Source: Hevea brasiliensis (lineage: Eukaryota; Streptophyta; Magnoliopsida; Malpighiales; Euphorbiaceae). From it: a DNA stretch of 64,000 nucleotides. Positions within the stretch are counted from its first letter, which is position 1. Each line of letters starts with the position of its first letter. Made by a program: the position numbers and the translations under genes. A model generated the notes under the pieces. It made no database searches and was not told the origin of the DNA. It saw nothing but the letters and a program-made list of their open reading frames with translations. The stretch spans positions 84,639,849-84,703,848 of the forward strand of contig NC_079501.1 in assembly GCF_030052815.1 (NCBI RefSeq). Direction: 5' to 3'. This document shows positions 35,595-47,635 of this stretch, one piece after another.

Positions 35595-36156
35595 GATTGG
35601 CTAGTCTGCTGGGAGCTCCCTCCATTTTATTGGTTTAAATTGAATACTGACGGTTCCTTTATATCCACATCAAACTGAGCTTTTGATGGGGGTCTTATAA
35701 GGGATTCGTGGTCTAGTGGGTTAGTTCTTAATTTGGGAATGTGCTCTATTGTCAAAACAGAGTTGTGAGCAGTGTTTCCAGGTTTGAATATGGCAAAATT
35801 GCAAGATTGCTTACAAGTTATTGTAAAGTATGATAACCAAGGGTTTGTGGATATATGATCAATGGCTCTGTGTTCTTAATGTAGCTTCTTAGCTTTGTTG
35901 AACTCCATCAGGTCTATGATGCACCAATTTAGAGCTGTCCAGGTTATTCATATCTACCAAAAAGCTAACATGATTTGGACTGGTTGGCTAAACATGCTTG
36001 GAGCTTTCCTTTAGACGCTTACCTGCTGCATTCTCCTCTTAGTGATTTGCTCACCTGGTTACTGTATGATAGAGTGTGAGTGTCTTACTCTTGTTACATT
36101 GTGTTCCTTGTGAGCTTTGCTTTTCAATTCCAACAAAAAAAAAAAAAAAAAAAAAA
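35595..36156 (+). pseudogene. L1-type LINE 3' end: RNase H fragment with poly(A)
   Basis: The plus frame from 35595 reads like the C-terminal RNase H of plant L1 elements: WELPPFYWFKLNTDGS (first Asp), then GGLIRDSW, VKTEL (Glu) and VKYDNQG (Asp). It is broken by in-frame stops. The coding remnant is followed by about 300 bp and an A22 run at 36135-36156, the expected LINE tail. The 5' portion is missing, as is usual for truncated LINE insertions. Confidence 0.75.
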
Positions 36157-36329
36157 TACTTTCTCATGTATATCAAAAATAAAGATGTGACCCATGTATA
36201 TAAAATTAAACATTTTGACACTAAAACATAATATTTCTAATTAATTTTCTAGTCAAATTCCGAGATTAATTATGTTTCATCATTTTTTTAGCATTGTATA
36301 TATTACTATAAAGCTTGCAGTACATCATA

Positions 36330-36891
36330 TTGAAGTAACACTGAGATTGATGAGGGAGTCTCCTCAATCCAAACCAATTTAAAACCAACAATTTCACATA
36401 GCTTAGTAAGTCCATGTGCTGGAATGTGGAGCAAAGGACCAAGAACAGGTGTTAAGTTCGCTGGCAAAAGAGTAGCAATCTATCAAAGTTATACCAAGGC
36501 CATTATAAACATGAACACAAGCCTTCAACATATCCACAACTTGCTATCTGTCTCAGCAATAACATCATGAAAACACATATCATTGCATGGCCGAAGACCA
36601 TAAGCAACTGCAGGGGCTTCGAATACAATTGGTCCTTACGTATCATGAACACTTTTAGATGTGCAAGCAAGCATTTGACCTTTTGCATCATGAAAAATTT
36701 TCCCAAAACCAACAATGCCAAGAGCTACCATTCTGGAATCCACATTCACGTTAATTACCCAGCCGGAGTAGGTTGCTAATGAATCCTAATGGTTGCAGCA
36801 GTAGCGTGAGGAAGAGTAGTAATGGTTGTCGCATTCACTTGTTGATATTTAACCAACATAAAGACTACTGTACACATAGTATTATGAGTTG

Positions 36892-36931
<40 letters not shown>

Positions 36932-37934
36932 CTAGCTGCCTAATCATGATAACAAATACAAGTAAACCTCGCAAGTTCCTTAGTTGAATAGCAATCCGAT
37001 AAATCCAATCACCACTACTTAATGTTACCGACTTGATGCAATCCACTTAAGCTCCACACCTGCTGCAACTTCTCGTAATCATGACACAAATGAGCAATGC
37101 ATTCAATTGCACAACAAAAGAGACATGTTCGAAGTCACTCCTTTAATTCATTAGTGAAGGACCTGTCTAGTGGGTGGAATGTCTAACATTGCTTGCCAAA
37201 AAAAATTGATTACTTTAGGACAGGCCATAATCTTCCAAATAGACTTCCATAATTGGGAAGGATTAGAAGAAGAAGAAGTGCCAACCACTTGATTACTAGA
37301 ACAAATGGATAGACTTACACAATAACACTCCGCGCTACATGATTTCCTAAAGTGTCACAATGCCACACCCTTCTATCCGGCCGAGTAAAAGAACTCAATG
37401 GAATGAGCTTCAAGCATTCAACGTCAACAAGAAAAAGGATTTGGGAGGCTAAATCCAAATTCCATGCTCTCAATTGCTCAGCTAGGAGTGATGAAACAAT
37501 AGCATCAGATGGTAAACGACATGAAGAAGTAATAAGGCTAGGCAACTCTAGTATCCATGGATCTAGGCAAAACCTAGCAATTTTACCATGGCTAACTGGA
37601 CAACACTTCCCTGCCAAACAAGATACTTATTTCATCCTTAAGCTGATATAGTGGAGTCCAAGAACAGATATGAAGCCTCTTCTCAGCCTGATGCTAACTC
37701 CACTAAAAATGAGATATCATTGCCTATAACTCATTACATGTCATGGGCCACTGTTTTTAATCAATAAATCCCGGGCAGTACAAGATAAGAATTTCTCCTT
37801 ACACCCTTATAAATGAACCCAGAAGCGATCCTTGATTTATTAAAAAATTAACTTCTTAGATCATCCCACTATAATTAGGAGCCCTAAATACATGCCATGA
37901 CCCTCAACCATTTACACATCCAATGAGCCAGAGA
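36330..37934 (-). pseudogene. L1-type LINE ORF2, 3' part
   Basis: Minus strand, continuing from 53031. In order: the region after reverse transcriptase (MYLGLLIIVG..SKKLIF near 37870), then a long cysteine-poor part (frame 37617-37315), then the zf-RVT domain near 37240-37100 (LWKSIWKIMACPKVINFFW, then CLFCCAIECIAHLC), then RNase H at about 36770-36360 (NVDSRMV, FEAPAVAYGL, AETDSK) and the C-terminal WIEETPSS. Stops and frameshifts break it. A (TA)n tract at 36896-36930 lies between the zinc region and RNase H. G2 inserted between its reverse transcriptase and this part. Confidence 0.8.
36896..36930. repeat. (AT)n microsatellite
   Basis: About 17 AT units inside the minus-strand LINE. Confidence 0.95.
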
Positions 37935-37939
37935 GAGAT
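37935..37939. repeat. Target site duplication of G2, left copy
   Basis: GAGAT, identical to 53026-53030. Confidence 0.95.
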
Positions 37940-37964
37940 TGTAACGCCCCGAACTTCTGAACTC

Positions 37965-38125
37965 TGATTTTTATTTTGCTTATCTCAATGCATTTTTATT
38001 TCATTTTTAGTTCTCAAACTAGCTCTGAATAGTACCATTTTCAGTTAGTAAATAGTACTATTCAAAGCTAGTTTGAGAATTAAAAATGAAATGAAAATGC
38101 ATTGAGATAAGCAAAATAAAAATCA
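37965..38125. repeat. Foldback (71 bp arms) in the G2 5' LTR
   Basis: Arms 37965-38035 and 38055-38125 are complementary with about three mismatches and a 19-base loop. The right arm is ordinary LTR sequence, also present at 46123-46194 in the 3' LTR. The left arm is absent there: the 3' LTR passes directly from GAACTTCTAA to GTTCTGAATAGTACC. Confidence 0.9.
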
Positions 38126-40331
38126 AAGTGACCATCGGACTATAGACTTGATTGTCATTATCGAAAAAGATAGACTATAACCCGATGAGGGGCATTTTAG
38201 TCAATTTACTCGCAGAGTTGATTTTTGACCTAAATTTTAATTAAAATGAGAGATTAAAATATTGAAAATGAAATAAAAAAATATGAAAGTTGTATGAAAA
38301 TTAAAAAGGACATGAAGGGAATTAATAGAATTATTAAAAATTATAATAATTAAAATTAATGTTGAATTAATTTACATAGAGATATTATATATACATAAGA
38401 AAAACTTAATAAATGCAAACTTATCTTCTTCTCTTCATCTCCTTCTTGGCTGGCCACCCATGTCCATCTTCTTCCACCATTGTCAACCTTCCAAAGCTCC
38501 ATTTCCCTCAATTTTCTTCCATATTTTCCCTAGTGCCAAACACAAAAACTTGTTCTTTGAGCTTGAAAAGAAGATTGGTAGCAAAAAGAAGCAAAGAAAT
38601 TGAAGATTTAGAGAGCTAGAAATTTGCTAAGTGAGGTATGTGCAAAATTTAACTTAAATTCTTGTTTATTTCTTGAATTTGAGTTTGAATATGGATAATC
38701 TACAAAGAAAAAGATGAAAATTATGTGTGATTGGAGACATAGAAATTTTGGCCAACTTGAAGAGGATTAGGGTTTTGATAATTTGATGAAATTAAACTTG
38801 CTTACTAGTGTTGCTTGATATCTATACATGAATTGTATGTGACTTGGCATGCTATTGTATGGAATTGAGAATATGAGGAAGTTAGGATTTTGAAAAATTG
38901 GGGATATTTTACTATGATGTATAATTAATGTCTTGACCAATTGATGTGGAATGATTGAGAATTGAAGTTGGTTGTTGAGTGGAATTAATGAATTGGAAGT
39001 TTGGTCAATGTGCTGGAATTCTGGACACTTGTGTCCAATGTGTTTGAATGGCTATAAGTAGAGCTATATAGCTCTAATTGGTATGAGGCTAATTAAAGAT
39101 GAAACCTAAGACATAATGCTACAATTTTCATGAAGAGAGCCTGCCCAGAAAATGACCGTAAGTTATCCTAATTAAGCCTTGAATCCGGAATGGCAATTCT
39201 GGACCTGGGCAGAATTGACCATATGAACAGTACCTAGCAAATTTAGCATAACTCATCTAGGAAACTCTAATTGACCTGATTCTTAAACCTATGGAAACCT
39301 GAGACATAGGAAAATATTTCATATGAAGAACTTAGAGCCAAATTATGACCCTAACACAACCAAATTGCTAGATATCAAACCTATCTTGGTTCTGGACTAA
39401 ACCTGAAATCTTGAACATTTTAGGTATCTGACCAGTTTTGGCGAATAGCCATAACTCAAGCAACAAAACTGCAAATGTGGTAATTCCAAAGAAAAAATTT
39501 CCATAAGACATAGAACTAAAACTTTTCTCTTTTGACCTAAACCCAGATCTTAAGGCAACTTACGGAAACTGTTAGAACAAATTAGAAATAACAATGCTGG
39601 ATTTTTGTAATCTAGCAAATTTGCCTTATGACCTCTGAATGGTTATCAGGCCATAACTTTCTCTAAAAAACTCCAAATGAAGTGATTCAAAAATATTTGG
39701 AAACCTAAGACAAAGACCTAAAACTTTGTTTTAGCAACCTAAAGCCAATTCTAAGCCTATGGAACTCGGATACTAGTTGAAAGACTTAGTGAAATCTTGG
39801 AAACAACAAAAGTGCATGGTTAGTACCCTAAAACAGTACTTGGTAATTTAACCATAACTAGAGCTACAAAACTTCAAATTGAATGATTCATAAGGGGAAT
39901 TAAAGTTAAAACATAGGGGAAAAACTTTCATGGAGAAAGTGAGGCCAAACTAAATTTACATCTTAGCCAAATTGCTAGGAAAAATTAAAGCATCAAATCT
40001 TGAATTTATCAAACTTGCACAAAATGACTTAAAATGTGACATGTACCTAACATAAATGATTTGATGAACACATATGTCATATGAATATGCAATTGGGACT
40101 TACGTTCCCATCATGAATGGAATGAATATGCTATGAGCATGAATAACACATAAAATAAAATAATAAGTATAAAGATGTTAAAGTTGCCCATATATTGCCT
40201 AGACACCAATGTATTAGGTTGGATTGATTGACATGTAAATTAGGGACCACAAATGCAGTACTGCCCATGGCTTTTGAGCCTACTTCATGAGTGATCATGA
40301 TAGACAATGTATGTCTGATATGGTTATTCTT

Positions 40332-40420
40332 CTGGCTTTAATGCCTGCCTGCTGGCTTTATGCCTGACAGATTTTACTGGCTTTTATGCTTGCCCGTTGG
40401 CTTTATGCCTAACAGATGTA
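40332..40420 (+). repeat. Short GGCTTTATGCCTG repeats in the G2 LTR
   Basis: Four variants of TGGCTTTATGCCTG in about 90 bp, each able to form a small GGC/GCC stem. The 3' LTR (near 52110-52165) has about three. Confidence 0.8.
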
Positions 40421-41276
40421 TACTTGATAGGCATATAGGGTGTCTAGCTACTATACTCCAGTGTATCTAGTCTTAACAGTCTGTTATAGATTACTTGAGC
40501 ATTGAAAAGAAATAATGAAGATTGGATGTTAAACAAATGAACGGAAAAGATCCCTATGAACTAAATTGTTCCTAAAGATCACTAATAATGTGCAATAACT
40601 CCTAATCACTGAAAATGCATTTCTGTGATGACATTACACATGAAACATTTATTTTTATTTTTTTTGTTTATTTTCATTTTATTATAGAACCACTAAGCAA
40701 TATGCTTAGCGCAATAGATTTTCCTCGCTTAGGTAATGGAGATAAAGCCCAGTAGACGTTGGACTGGGATTTGGACTATGGATCTGCATTAGAGTTGGTG
40801 TCACCTCAGCAATGTATTTTTGGTAGGGCCCATGAGCAATATAAAATTTGTTTACTGTTTATTGTAATTAAACATCCATTTTGTAATGTAAATTCTGAAC
40901 TTGTATAATGATTTGTAAATTATGTAGATCAATAAATTTTATAAATTCCATGTATGGAATGAGTTTGGAATTTGATATGGATCAATATGATGAGATGATT
41001 GAAATTAAAATGGAAATGTATATGGATGAATATGAGTTTATGGTTGGGAATTATTGAAATGATGATGAAACTTTTAAACAGGTAATTGTTTAACAGGTCA
41101 AACGTTAATAAAACAGGAAAAACTCTATCAGTTTCTCCATTTAAATATTACCTTTTAAATAATAAGGGAATTAAAATTTCTAATGAATAAAGCAAAACAA
41201 GATAAGGTTCTCCGGTACAGAATGTGACATGCCTTGCTCGGCTACACTCTAGATCAGGTAGGAGTGTTACATTTAG

Positions 41277-41288
41277 TGGTATCAGAGC
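41277..41288 (+). promoter_or_regulatory. G2 primer-binding site (initiator Met tRNA)
   Basis: TGGTATCAGAGC, five bases after the 5' LTR; a perfect match to the plant Met-tRNA site. Confidence 0.95.
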
Positions 41289-41415
41289 AAAGGTTTAGGC
41301 GTTCCTAGGCATAGATAATTAGAAAGAGATAGTGTACATAACATGCATGGGCATTCAATTAGGAGTCGATGTGACACTAATGCAGATTTGTTCTTTTATC
41401 TGTTTTATAGGTTAG

Positions 41416-42333
41416 ATGGCTTCTGATCCTTCGAAACATGGGTCTCCTAGACATGTGAAAAAAGAGGTTGAGAGTCACGTACCTGCCCATAGTTAGGATC
41501 GGGATAGGAGAGAGGAGTCATGGCAGAGTGCCATTGATAGGGCACAGCAGGCATTCTTAGAGCAGATGACTCAAATACTCCGTTAGGTTATCGGAGCCAT
41601 TCTACAGCCACAACCACAACCACAGTTATAAGTACAGCCAGTTCAGAGGTCCCCACTAGAGAAATTGAGAAAGTATGGGGCCGTGGATTTTAAGGGTAAG
41701 AAGGAGGATGATCCAGCGGCTGCAGAGCACTGGTTAGAGAGGACTGAGAGAGTATTACAGCAGTTGCACTGCACACCTGAGTAGAAGTTGGAGTGTGCTC
41801 TTTTCCTACTACGGAAGGACACCTACCAGTGGTGGGTCACGGTGTCCTGAGTTGTACAGCCGACAGTGGTTACATGGGATTTCTTCTTGGCTGAATTCAA
41901 GAAAAAGTATATCAGCCATGTCTATTTGGAGGCCAGTAGGAGAGAGTTCCTAGCCTTGAGGCAGAAGTAGCTGACAGTATCTGAATATGAGAGGGAGTTT
42001 GTACGGCTAAGCAGATATGCTTGGGAGATGATGCCTACAGAGGCAGATAGGTGCTGATGGTTTGAGGATGGGCTGAATGATAACATCAGACTCCTAGTCA
42101 CGGCACATCGGATTACTGACTTCTCCCAATTAGTAACAGCAGCTCTAAATGTGGAAAGAGTCAGGGATAGTGAGTAGACTCGGAGAGATAGGCAACATAA
42201 GAGAGGACTTAGACTGGGGTAGTCCGGTATGTCAGCTTCTACGAGCAAGAAGCCCAGGGGTTCTTAGGGCCAGACACAGGGCCATAGACAGAGATTTCAG
42301 TCTGCTCTGAGGAGAGGCCAGTTTGGGGTATCT
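41416..42333 (+). pseudogene. G2 gag
   Basis: The start is the ATG at 41416 (MASDPSKHGSPRH), in the same frame as the following pol. Recognisable Gag features are EKLRKYGAVDFKGKKEDDP, AEHWLERTERVLQQL and FFLAEFKKKYI, typical of chromovirus capsids. About ten in-frame stops interrupt it. Several are TAG where CAG is expected and TGA where CGA is expected, as left by C-to-T change at methylated sites. Gag continues into the next frame, which carries the zinc knuckle region. Confidence 0.85.
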
Positions 42334-43932
42334 GTGGCCAGCTCTCTGGGCACAGTAGCAAGGGGATCAGCCCTAGTGCTTGACTGTACACACTGTGGTA
42401 AGAGACACAGAGGAGAGTGCCGATTACTGACTGAAGGATATTTCCGTTGTGAAGCTACAGACTACTATTTGAGGGATTGTGCACAGAGGAATGTTTTCAT
42501 TGCTCCACCACAGACAGGGAGGTCTGCCCCAGCAGCCCAGAGGGGTAGAAGACTTGCTAGGACAGAGGTAGCTGGTACTTCACAGAAGGCTACTTCTGAG
42601 ATAGTTGAGAGGCTCAAAGCTAGAGTAACACCATGTGCATATGCCATGAAGGCTCTGGAGGAGCCAGATCCAGCAGATGTCATCAGGGGTACATTTTCTC
42701 TCTATGACATGTCTGTATATGCATTGATAGACCTAGGGTCTACACATTACTACATATGCATTGCACCACCTATAGATAAAGGGGTACAAATAGATGAGAT
42801 AGAAGAAGAGATACTTGTTACTAACCCTTTAGGCCATAGTGTGATGGTAAATAAGGTCTATAAGAGTTGTCTATTGATGATACAGAGATATGAATTTCTG
42901 GCTGACTTGATTGAGTTACCATTTCACGAGTTTGATGTGATATTGGGTATGGATTGGTTATCACGTCATCAGGTGATGGTAGATTGTTGGCTAAAGAGGA
43001 TCACTCTAAAGACAGCAAATGGTGTTGAGATAACAGTTGTGGAGGAAGGAACGAGTTATCTTTCTAGTATTATATCAGCCACAACAGCCAAGAGATTGAT
43101 AAGGAAGGCCTGTGAGGCTTTTCTAGCACATGTGATTGATACCAGGAAGACTAACCCGAGTTTACATGACATCCCCACAGTATGTGATTTTCAGGACGTG
43201 TTTCCAAAAGAGTTGTCGGGTTTGCCACCTGAGAGAGAGGTGGAGTTCGCTATTAAGGTTATGTCGGGTACTGCACCAATTTCTATTGCTCCATATAGGA
43301 TGGCACCTACTGAGCTAAAAGAGTTGAAAATTCAGTTACAGGAGTTACTGGATAAGGGTTTCATACGCCTTAGTGTATCGCCATGGGGAGCACCGGTGCT
43401 ATTTGTTAAGAAGAATGACGATACATTCCAGCTTTGCATAGATTACTGGCAACTAAATAAGGTGACAATGAAGAATAAATATCCTCTATCACGGATAGAT
43501 GACCTGTTTGATCAGTTGAAGGAAGTAGGTGTGTTTTCCAAAGTAGATCTCAGATTAGGTTATCATCAGCTGAGAGTAAAGGAGGCAGATGTTCCTAAAA
43601 CTGCTTTCAAAACTCAGTATGGGCATTATGAGTTTCTATTGATACCATTTGGACTGACGAATGCACCAACAACATTCATGGACCTAATGAACCGTATATT
43701 TCATCCTTATTTAGATCAGTTCGTAGTGGTATTTATAGATGATATATTGGTGTATTCTAATAACAAGGATGAGCATGATGAGCACCTGAGAGTGGTATTA
43801 CAGACATTGCAGGAGAAACAATTATATGCTAAGTTGTCCAAGTGTGATTTCTGGCTAGATGAAATTGCCTTCCTTAGACACATTGTATCAGTAGATGGGA
43901 TCAGGGTGGATCCAAAGAAAATTGAAGTATAG
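42334..43932 (+). pseudogene. G2 gag end, protease and reverse transcriptase
   Basis: Uninterrupted 532-codon frame, the longest in the window. Near codon 18 is a zinc-knuckle-like [12 protein letters not shown]; a second ([13 protein letters not shown]) has lost its key His. Protease follows near codon 130 with LIDLGST, where DSGST is usual, and LGMDWL further on. Reverse transcriptase covers about codons 270-532: [43 protein letters not shown] and the intact active site FIDDILVYS. It ends at a frameshift near 43925; similarity resumes at 43977 in another frame. Confidence 0.9.
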
Positions 43933-44879
43933 TTGAGTGGAAGCCTCCTAAAAATGCAACAGAAGTTAGAAGCTTCTTGGGGTTAGCTGGTTATTACAGG
44001 AGATTTGTGAAGGGATTTTCCCTTATAGCTGCCCCACTGACTAAGCTACTACACAAAAATGTAAAGTTCGACTGGATTGAAAAGTGCCAAGCTAGCTTTG
44101 AGAAACTAAAGGCTATGCTTACAGAGGCACCAGTATTAACACAGTCGGTATCGGGAAAAGACTATATGATCTACAGTGATGCCTCCCATAATGGCCTTGG
44201 GTGTGTCTTGATGCAAGAAGGCAAAGTAGTGGCTTATGCATCTAGGCAGTTAAAACCACATGAGAAAAACTATTCTACCCATGATTTGGAATTGGCAGCG
44301 ATAGTATTTGCTTTGAAAATACGGAAGCATTACCTATATGGTGAGAAGTGTTACATTTATACTGATCACAAGAGTCTTAAATATTTGCCAACCCAGAAGG
44401 AGCTCAACCTGAGACAGAGAAGATGGATTGAGTTCTTGAAAGATTATGATTGTGTGATTAATTATCATCCTGGGAAAGCAAATGTAGTAGCAAATGCTCT
44501 GAGCAGAAAGTCTATAGCAGCTTTGAGATCCTTGAATGCCCACTTGTCTCTAGCACAAGATGGAGTTATTTTAGCTGAGTTGCATATAAAGCCAAATTTG
44601 TTACAGTAAATACAGGAGGCACAGAAGCAAGATGAAAAGCTAATAACCATCATGGGCCGAATTAAAGAGGGGAAGGAGACTGAATATGGGATAAAAGAAG
44701 ATGGGTACTTGTTCTACAAAAAAAGAATATGTGTACCAAATGATGAAGAATTAAAGAAGAACATCTTGAAAGAGGTACACAGTAGCTTTCATGTTATACA
44801 CTCAGGGAGCATAAAGATGTATCATGATTTGAAAACACACTATTGGTGGTTTGGTATGAAGAAAGATATTGGTGACTAA
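43933..44879 (+). pseudogene. G2 RNase H and integrase zinc finger
   Basis: The frame from 43977 begins [13 protein letters not shown] and covers RNase H with MIYSDAS (Asp), STHDLELAA (Glu), YIYTDHKSL (Asp) and [16 protein letters not shown] at 44607 is in frame with the next piece (44652-44879), which carries the first half of the integrase zinc finger (HSSFHVIHSG, YWWFGMKKDI). A frameshift near 44878 moves the two cysteines (CLTCQQVKAEHQ) to another frame. Confidence 0.9.
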
Positions 44880-45579
44880 TGTGGCTAGATGTTTGACATG
44901 CCAGTAGGTTAAAGCTGAGCATCAGGTTCCATCGAGGTTATTGCAACCCATAACCATACCAGAGTGGAAGTGGGATCGCATTACCATGGACTTTGTCACT
45001 GGTTTGCCACTGACATAGAAGAAGCATGATACCATCTGGGTGATTGTTGATAGACTGACAAAGTTAGCTCACTTTCTACTAGTTAGAGCCGACTACTCAT
45101 TGGAGCATTTGGCAGAGATATATATAGCTGAGATAGTTCTATTACATGGAGTGCCAGCATCGATCATATCAGACTGAGATCTGAGGTTTACTTCAAGATT
45201 TTGGAGGAAACTATAGGAGGCATTAGGCACTCAACTGCATTACAGTATGACTTTTCATCCTCAAACGGATAGACAGTCAGAACAAGTGATTCAGGTGCTT
45301 GAGGATATACTTCAGAGTTGCATTATAGATTTCAAAGGAAGTTGAGAAAAGTACCTTTCTTTGGTAGAATTCGTATATAATAACAGCTATCAAGCAAGCA
45401 TAAAGATGGCACCATATGAAGCATTATATTGAAGGAAGTGTAGGACCCCATTGTGCTGGACAGAACTGGGTGAAGACAAGATTATGGGGCCAGATTTAGT
45501 AAGACGGACTGAGGAGAAAGTAAAGCTCATCAGAGATAATTTGAAAGCCGCCTCAGATAGGCAGAAGTCATAAGCAGAC
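44880..45579 (+). pseudogene. G2 integrase core
   Basis: Seen only by reading through stops. It has the zinc-finger cysteines near 44900, MDFVTGL with the first Asp at 44989-44991, WVIVDRLTKLAHF, the second Asp at 45172-45174 followed at once by TGA in place of CGA (SDRD expected), and the Glu at 45280-45282 (RQSEQVIQ). FVYNNSYQASIKMAPYEALY follows. At least six in-frame stops are present. Confidence 0.85.
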
Positions 45580-45978
45580 TTGAAAAGGAAAGGCATAGAG
45601 TATAAAGTGGGTGACAAAGTGTTCCTAAAAGTATCACCATGGAAGAAGGTACTAAGGTTTGGGAAAAAGAGCAAATTGAGCTCTAGGTTTATCGGTCCAT
45701 ATGAGGTTATTGAGCGTGTGGGTCCGGTAGCTTACAAGTTAGCCTTGCAGCCAGAGCTGGAGAAGATCCAAAACGTGTTCCATGTTTCTATACTAAGAAG
45801 ATACAGATCAGACCCTTCACATGTCATATCGGCAGAGAAGATAGATGTACAGCCTAATTTGACATATGAAGAGGAACTAGTAAAAGTCTTAGCTCGAGAA
45901 GTTAAGGAACTCAGGAACAAGAGAATTCCACTGGTGAAAGTACTGTGGAAAAATCACAACACTGAAGAGGTGATATAG
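45580..45978 (+). pseudogene. G2 integrase C-terminus with chromodomain
   Basis: 132-codon open frame, same frame as the core. It holds the GPY/F module (FGKKSKLSSRFIGPYEVIER, NVFHVSILRRY) and then a chromodomain-like end (PNLTYEEELVKVLAREVKEL, VKVLWKNHNTEEVI). The frame ends at TAG where TGG is expected, and homology continues to QQFPQLF near 46020. In active chromoviruses this domain directs integration toward marked chromatin. Confidence 0.85.
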
Positions 45979-46054
45979 GAGAGCGAGGAGACAATGAGAC
46001 AACAGTTTCCTCAGTTATTTGCATTAGGTAAATTTCGAGGATGAAATTTTCTTT

Positions 46055-46068
46055 CAGAGGGGAAGAGT
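46055..46068 (+). promoter_or_regulatory. G2 polypurine tract
   Basis: CAGAGGGGAAGAGT directly before the 3' LTR. Confidence 0.9.
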
Positions 46069-47635
46069 TGTAACATCTCGAACTTCTAAGTTCTGAATAG
46101 TACCATTTTCAGTCAGTGAATAGTACTATTCAAAGCTAGTTTGATAACTAAAAATGAAATGAAAATGCATTGAGATAAGCAGAATAAAAATCAAAGTGAT
46201 CATCAGGCTATGGACTTGATTGTCATTATCGAAAAAGATAGACTATAACCCAATGAGGGGCATTTTGGTCAATTCACTCTCAGAGTTGATTTTTGACCTA
46301 AATGTCAATTAAAATGAGAGAGATTACAATATTGAAAATAAATTAAAAATATGAAAGTTGTATGAAAATTAAAAAGGACATGAAGGGAATTAATAGAATT
46401 GTTAAAAATTATAATAATTAAAATTAATATTGAATTAATTTACATAGAGATATCATATATACATAAGACAAACTTAATAAATGCAAACTTATCTTCTTCC
46501 CTTCATCTCCTTCTTGGCCGGCCACCCATGTCCATCTTCTTCCACCATTGTTAACCTTCTAAAGCTCCATTTTACTTAGTTTTCTTCCATATTTTTCATA
46601 GTCCCAAACACAAAAACTTGTTCTTTGAGCTTGAAAAGAAGATTTGTAATAAAAAGAAGCAAAGAAATTGAAGATTTAGAGAGCTAGAAATTTGCTAAGC
46701 GAGGTATGTGCAAAATTGAACTTAAATTCTTGTTTATTTCTTGAATTTGAGTTTGAATATGGATAATCTACAAAGAAAATGATGAAAATTATATGTGATT
46801 GGAGACATAGAAATTTTGGCCAACTTTAAGAGGATTAGGGTTTTGCTAATTTGATGAAATTAAACTTGCTTACTAGTGTTGCTTAATATCCATACATGAA
46901 TTGTATGTGACTTGGCATGCAATTGTATGGAATTGAGAATATGAGGAAGTTAGGGTTTTGAAAAATTGGGAATTTTGTACTATGATGTATAATTAATGTC
47001 TTGACCAATTGATGTGGAATGATTGAGAATTGAAGTTGGTTGTTGAGTGGAATTAATGAATTGGAAGTTTGGTCAATGTGCTGAAATTTTGGACACTTGT
47101 GTCCAATATGTTTGAATAGCTATAAGTATAGCTATATAGCTCCAATTGGTATGAGGCTAATTGGAGATGAAACCTAAGATATAATGCTACAATTTTCATG
47201 AAGAGAGCCTGCTCAGAAAATGACCATAAGTTACTTTAATTAAGTCTTGAATCCAGAATGGCAATTCTAGACCTGGGCAGAATTGATCATATGAACAGTA
47301 CCTAGAAAATTTAGTATAACTCACTCTAAGAAGCTCCAATTGATCTTATTCTTAAACCTATGGAAATTTGAGACATAGGAGAATATTTCATATGAAGAAT
47401 TTAGAGTCAAATTACAATCCTAACTCAACCAAATTGCTAGACATACAATGTGTTCTGGTTCTAGACTAAACCTGAAATCCTGAACATTTTAGGTATCTGA
47501 CCAGTTTTAGTAAAATTACCATAACTTAAGATACAAAATTGCAAATCTGGTAATTCCAAACCCAAAATTTCCATAAGACATAGAACTAAAACTTTTTTCT
47601 TTTGACCTAAACCCAGAACTTAAGGCAACTTAGGG

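Larger units (their letters stand above)
37940..41271 (+). repeat. G2 5' LTR
   Basis: 3,332 bp, TGTAACGCCCC to GGAGTGTTACA. A probable TATA box (TATATATA) is at 38386-38393, followed by CTTCTTCTCTTCATC. The 68-codon frame at 38413 lies in the transcribed LTR leader and is not a gene. It carries a foldback near its start that the 3' LTR lacks. Confidence 0.95.

Noticed and set aside
38413..38619. 68-codon frame just downstream of the G2 LTR TATA box
   Set aside because: It lies in the LTR leader; the equivalent frame is not kept in the 3' LTR, and the apparent signal-like hydrophobic start is low-complexity Leu/Phe.
41277..41288. tRNA-like matches (TGGTATCAGAGC) at 8177, 41277 and 55587
   Set aside because: These are primer-binding sites next to LTRs, complementary to initiator tRNA; no tRNA gene is present.
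42465..42683. Minus-strand frames overlapping G2 pol, and similar antisense frames in C1 and C2
   Set aside because: They are shadows of the real polyprotein frame on the other strand.
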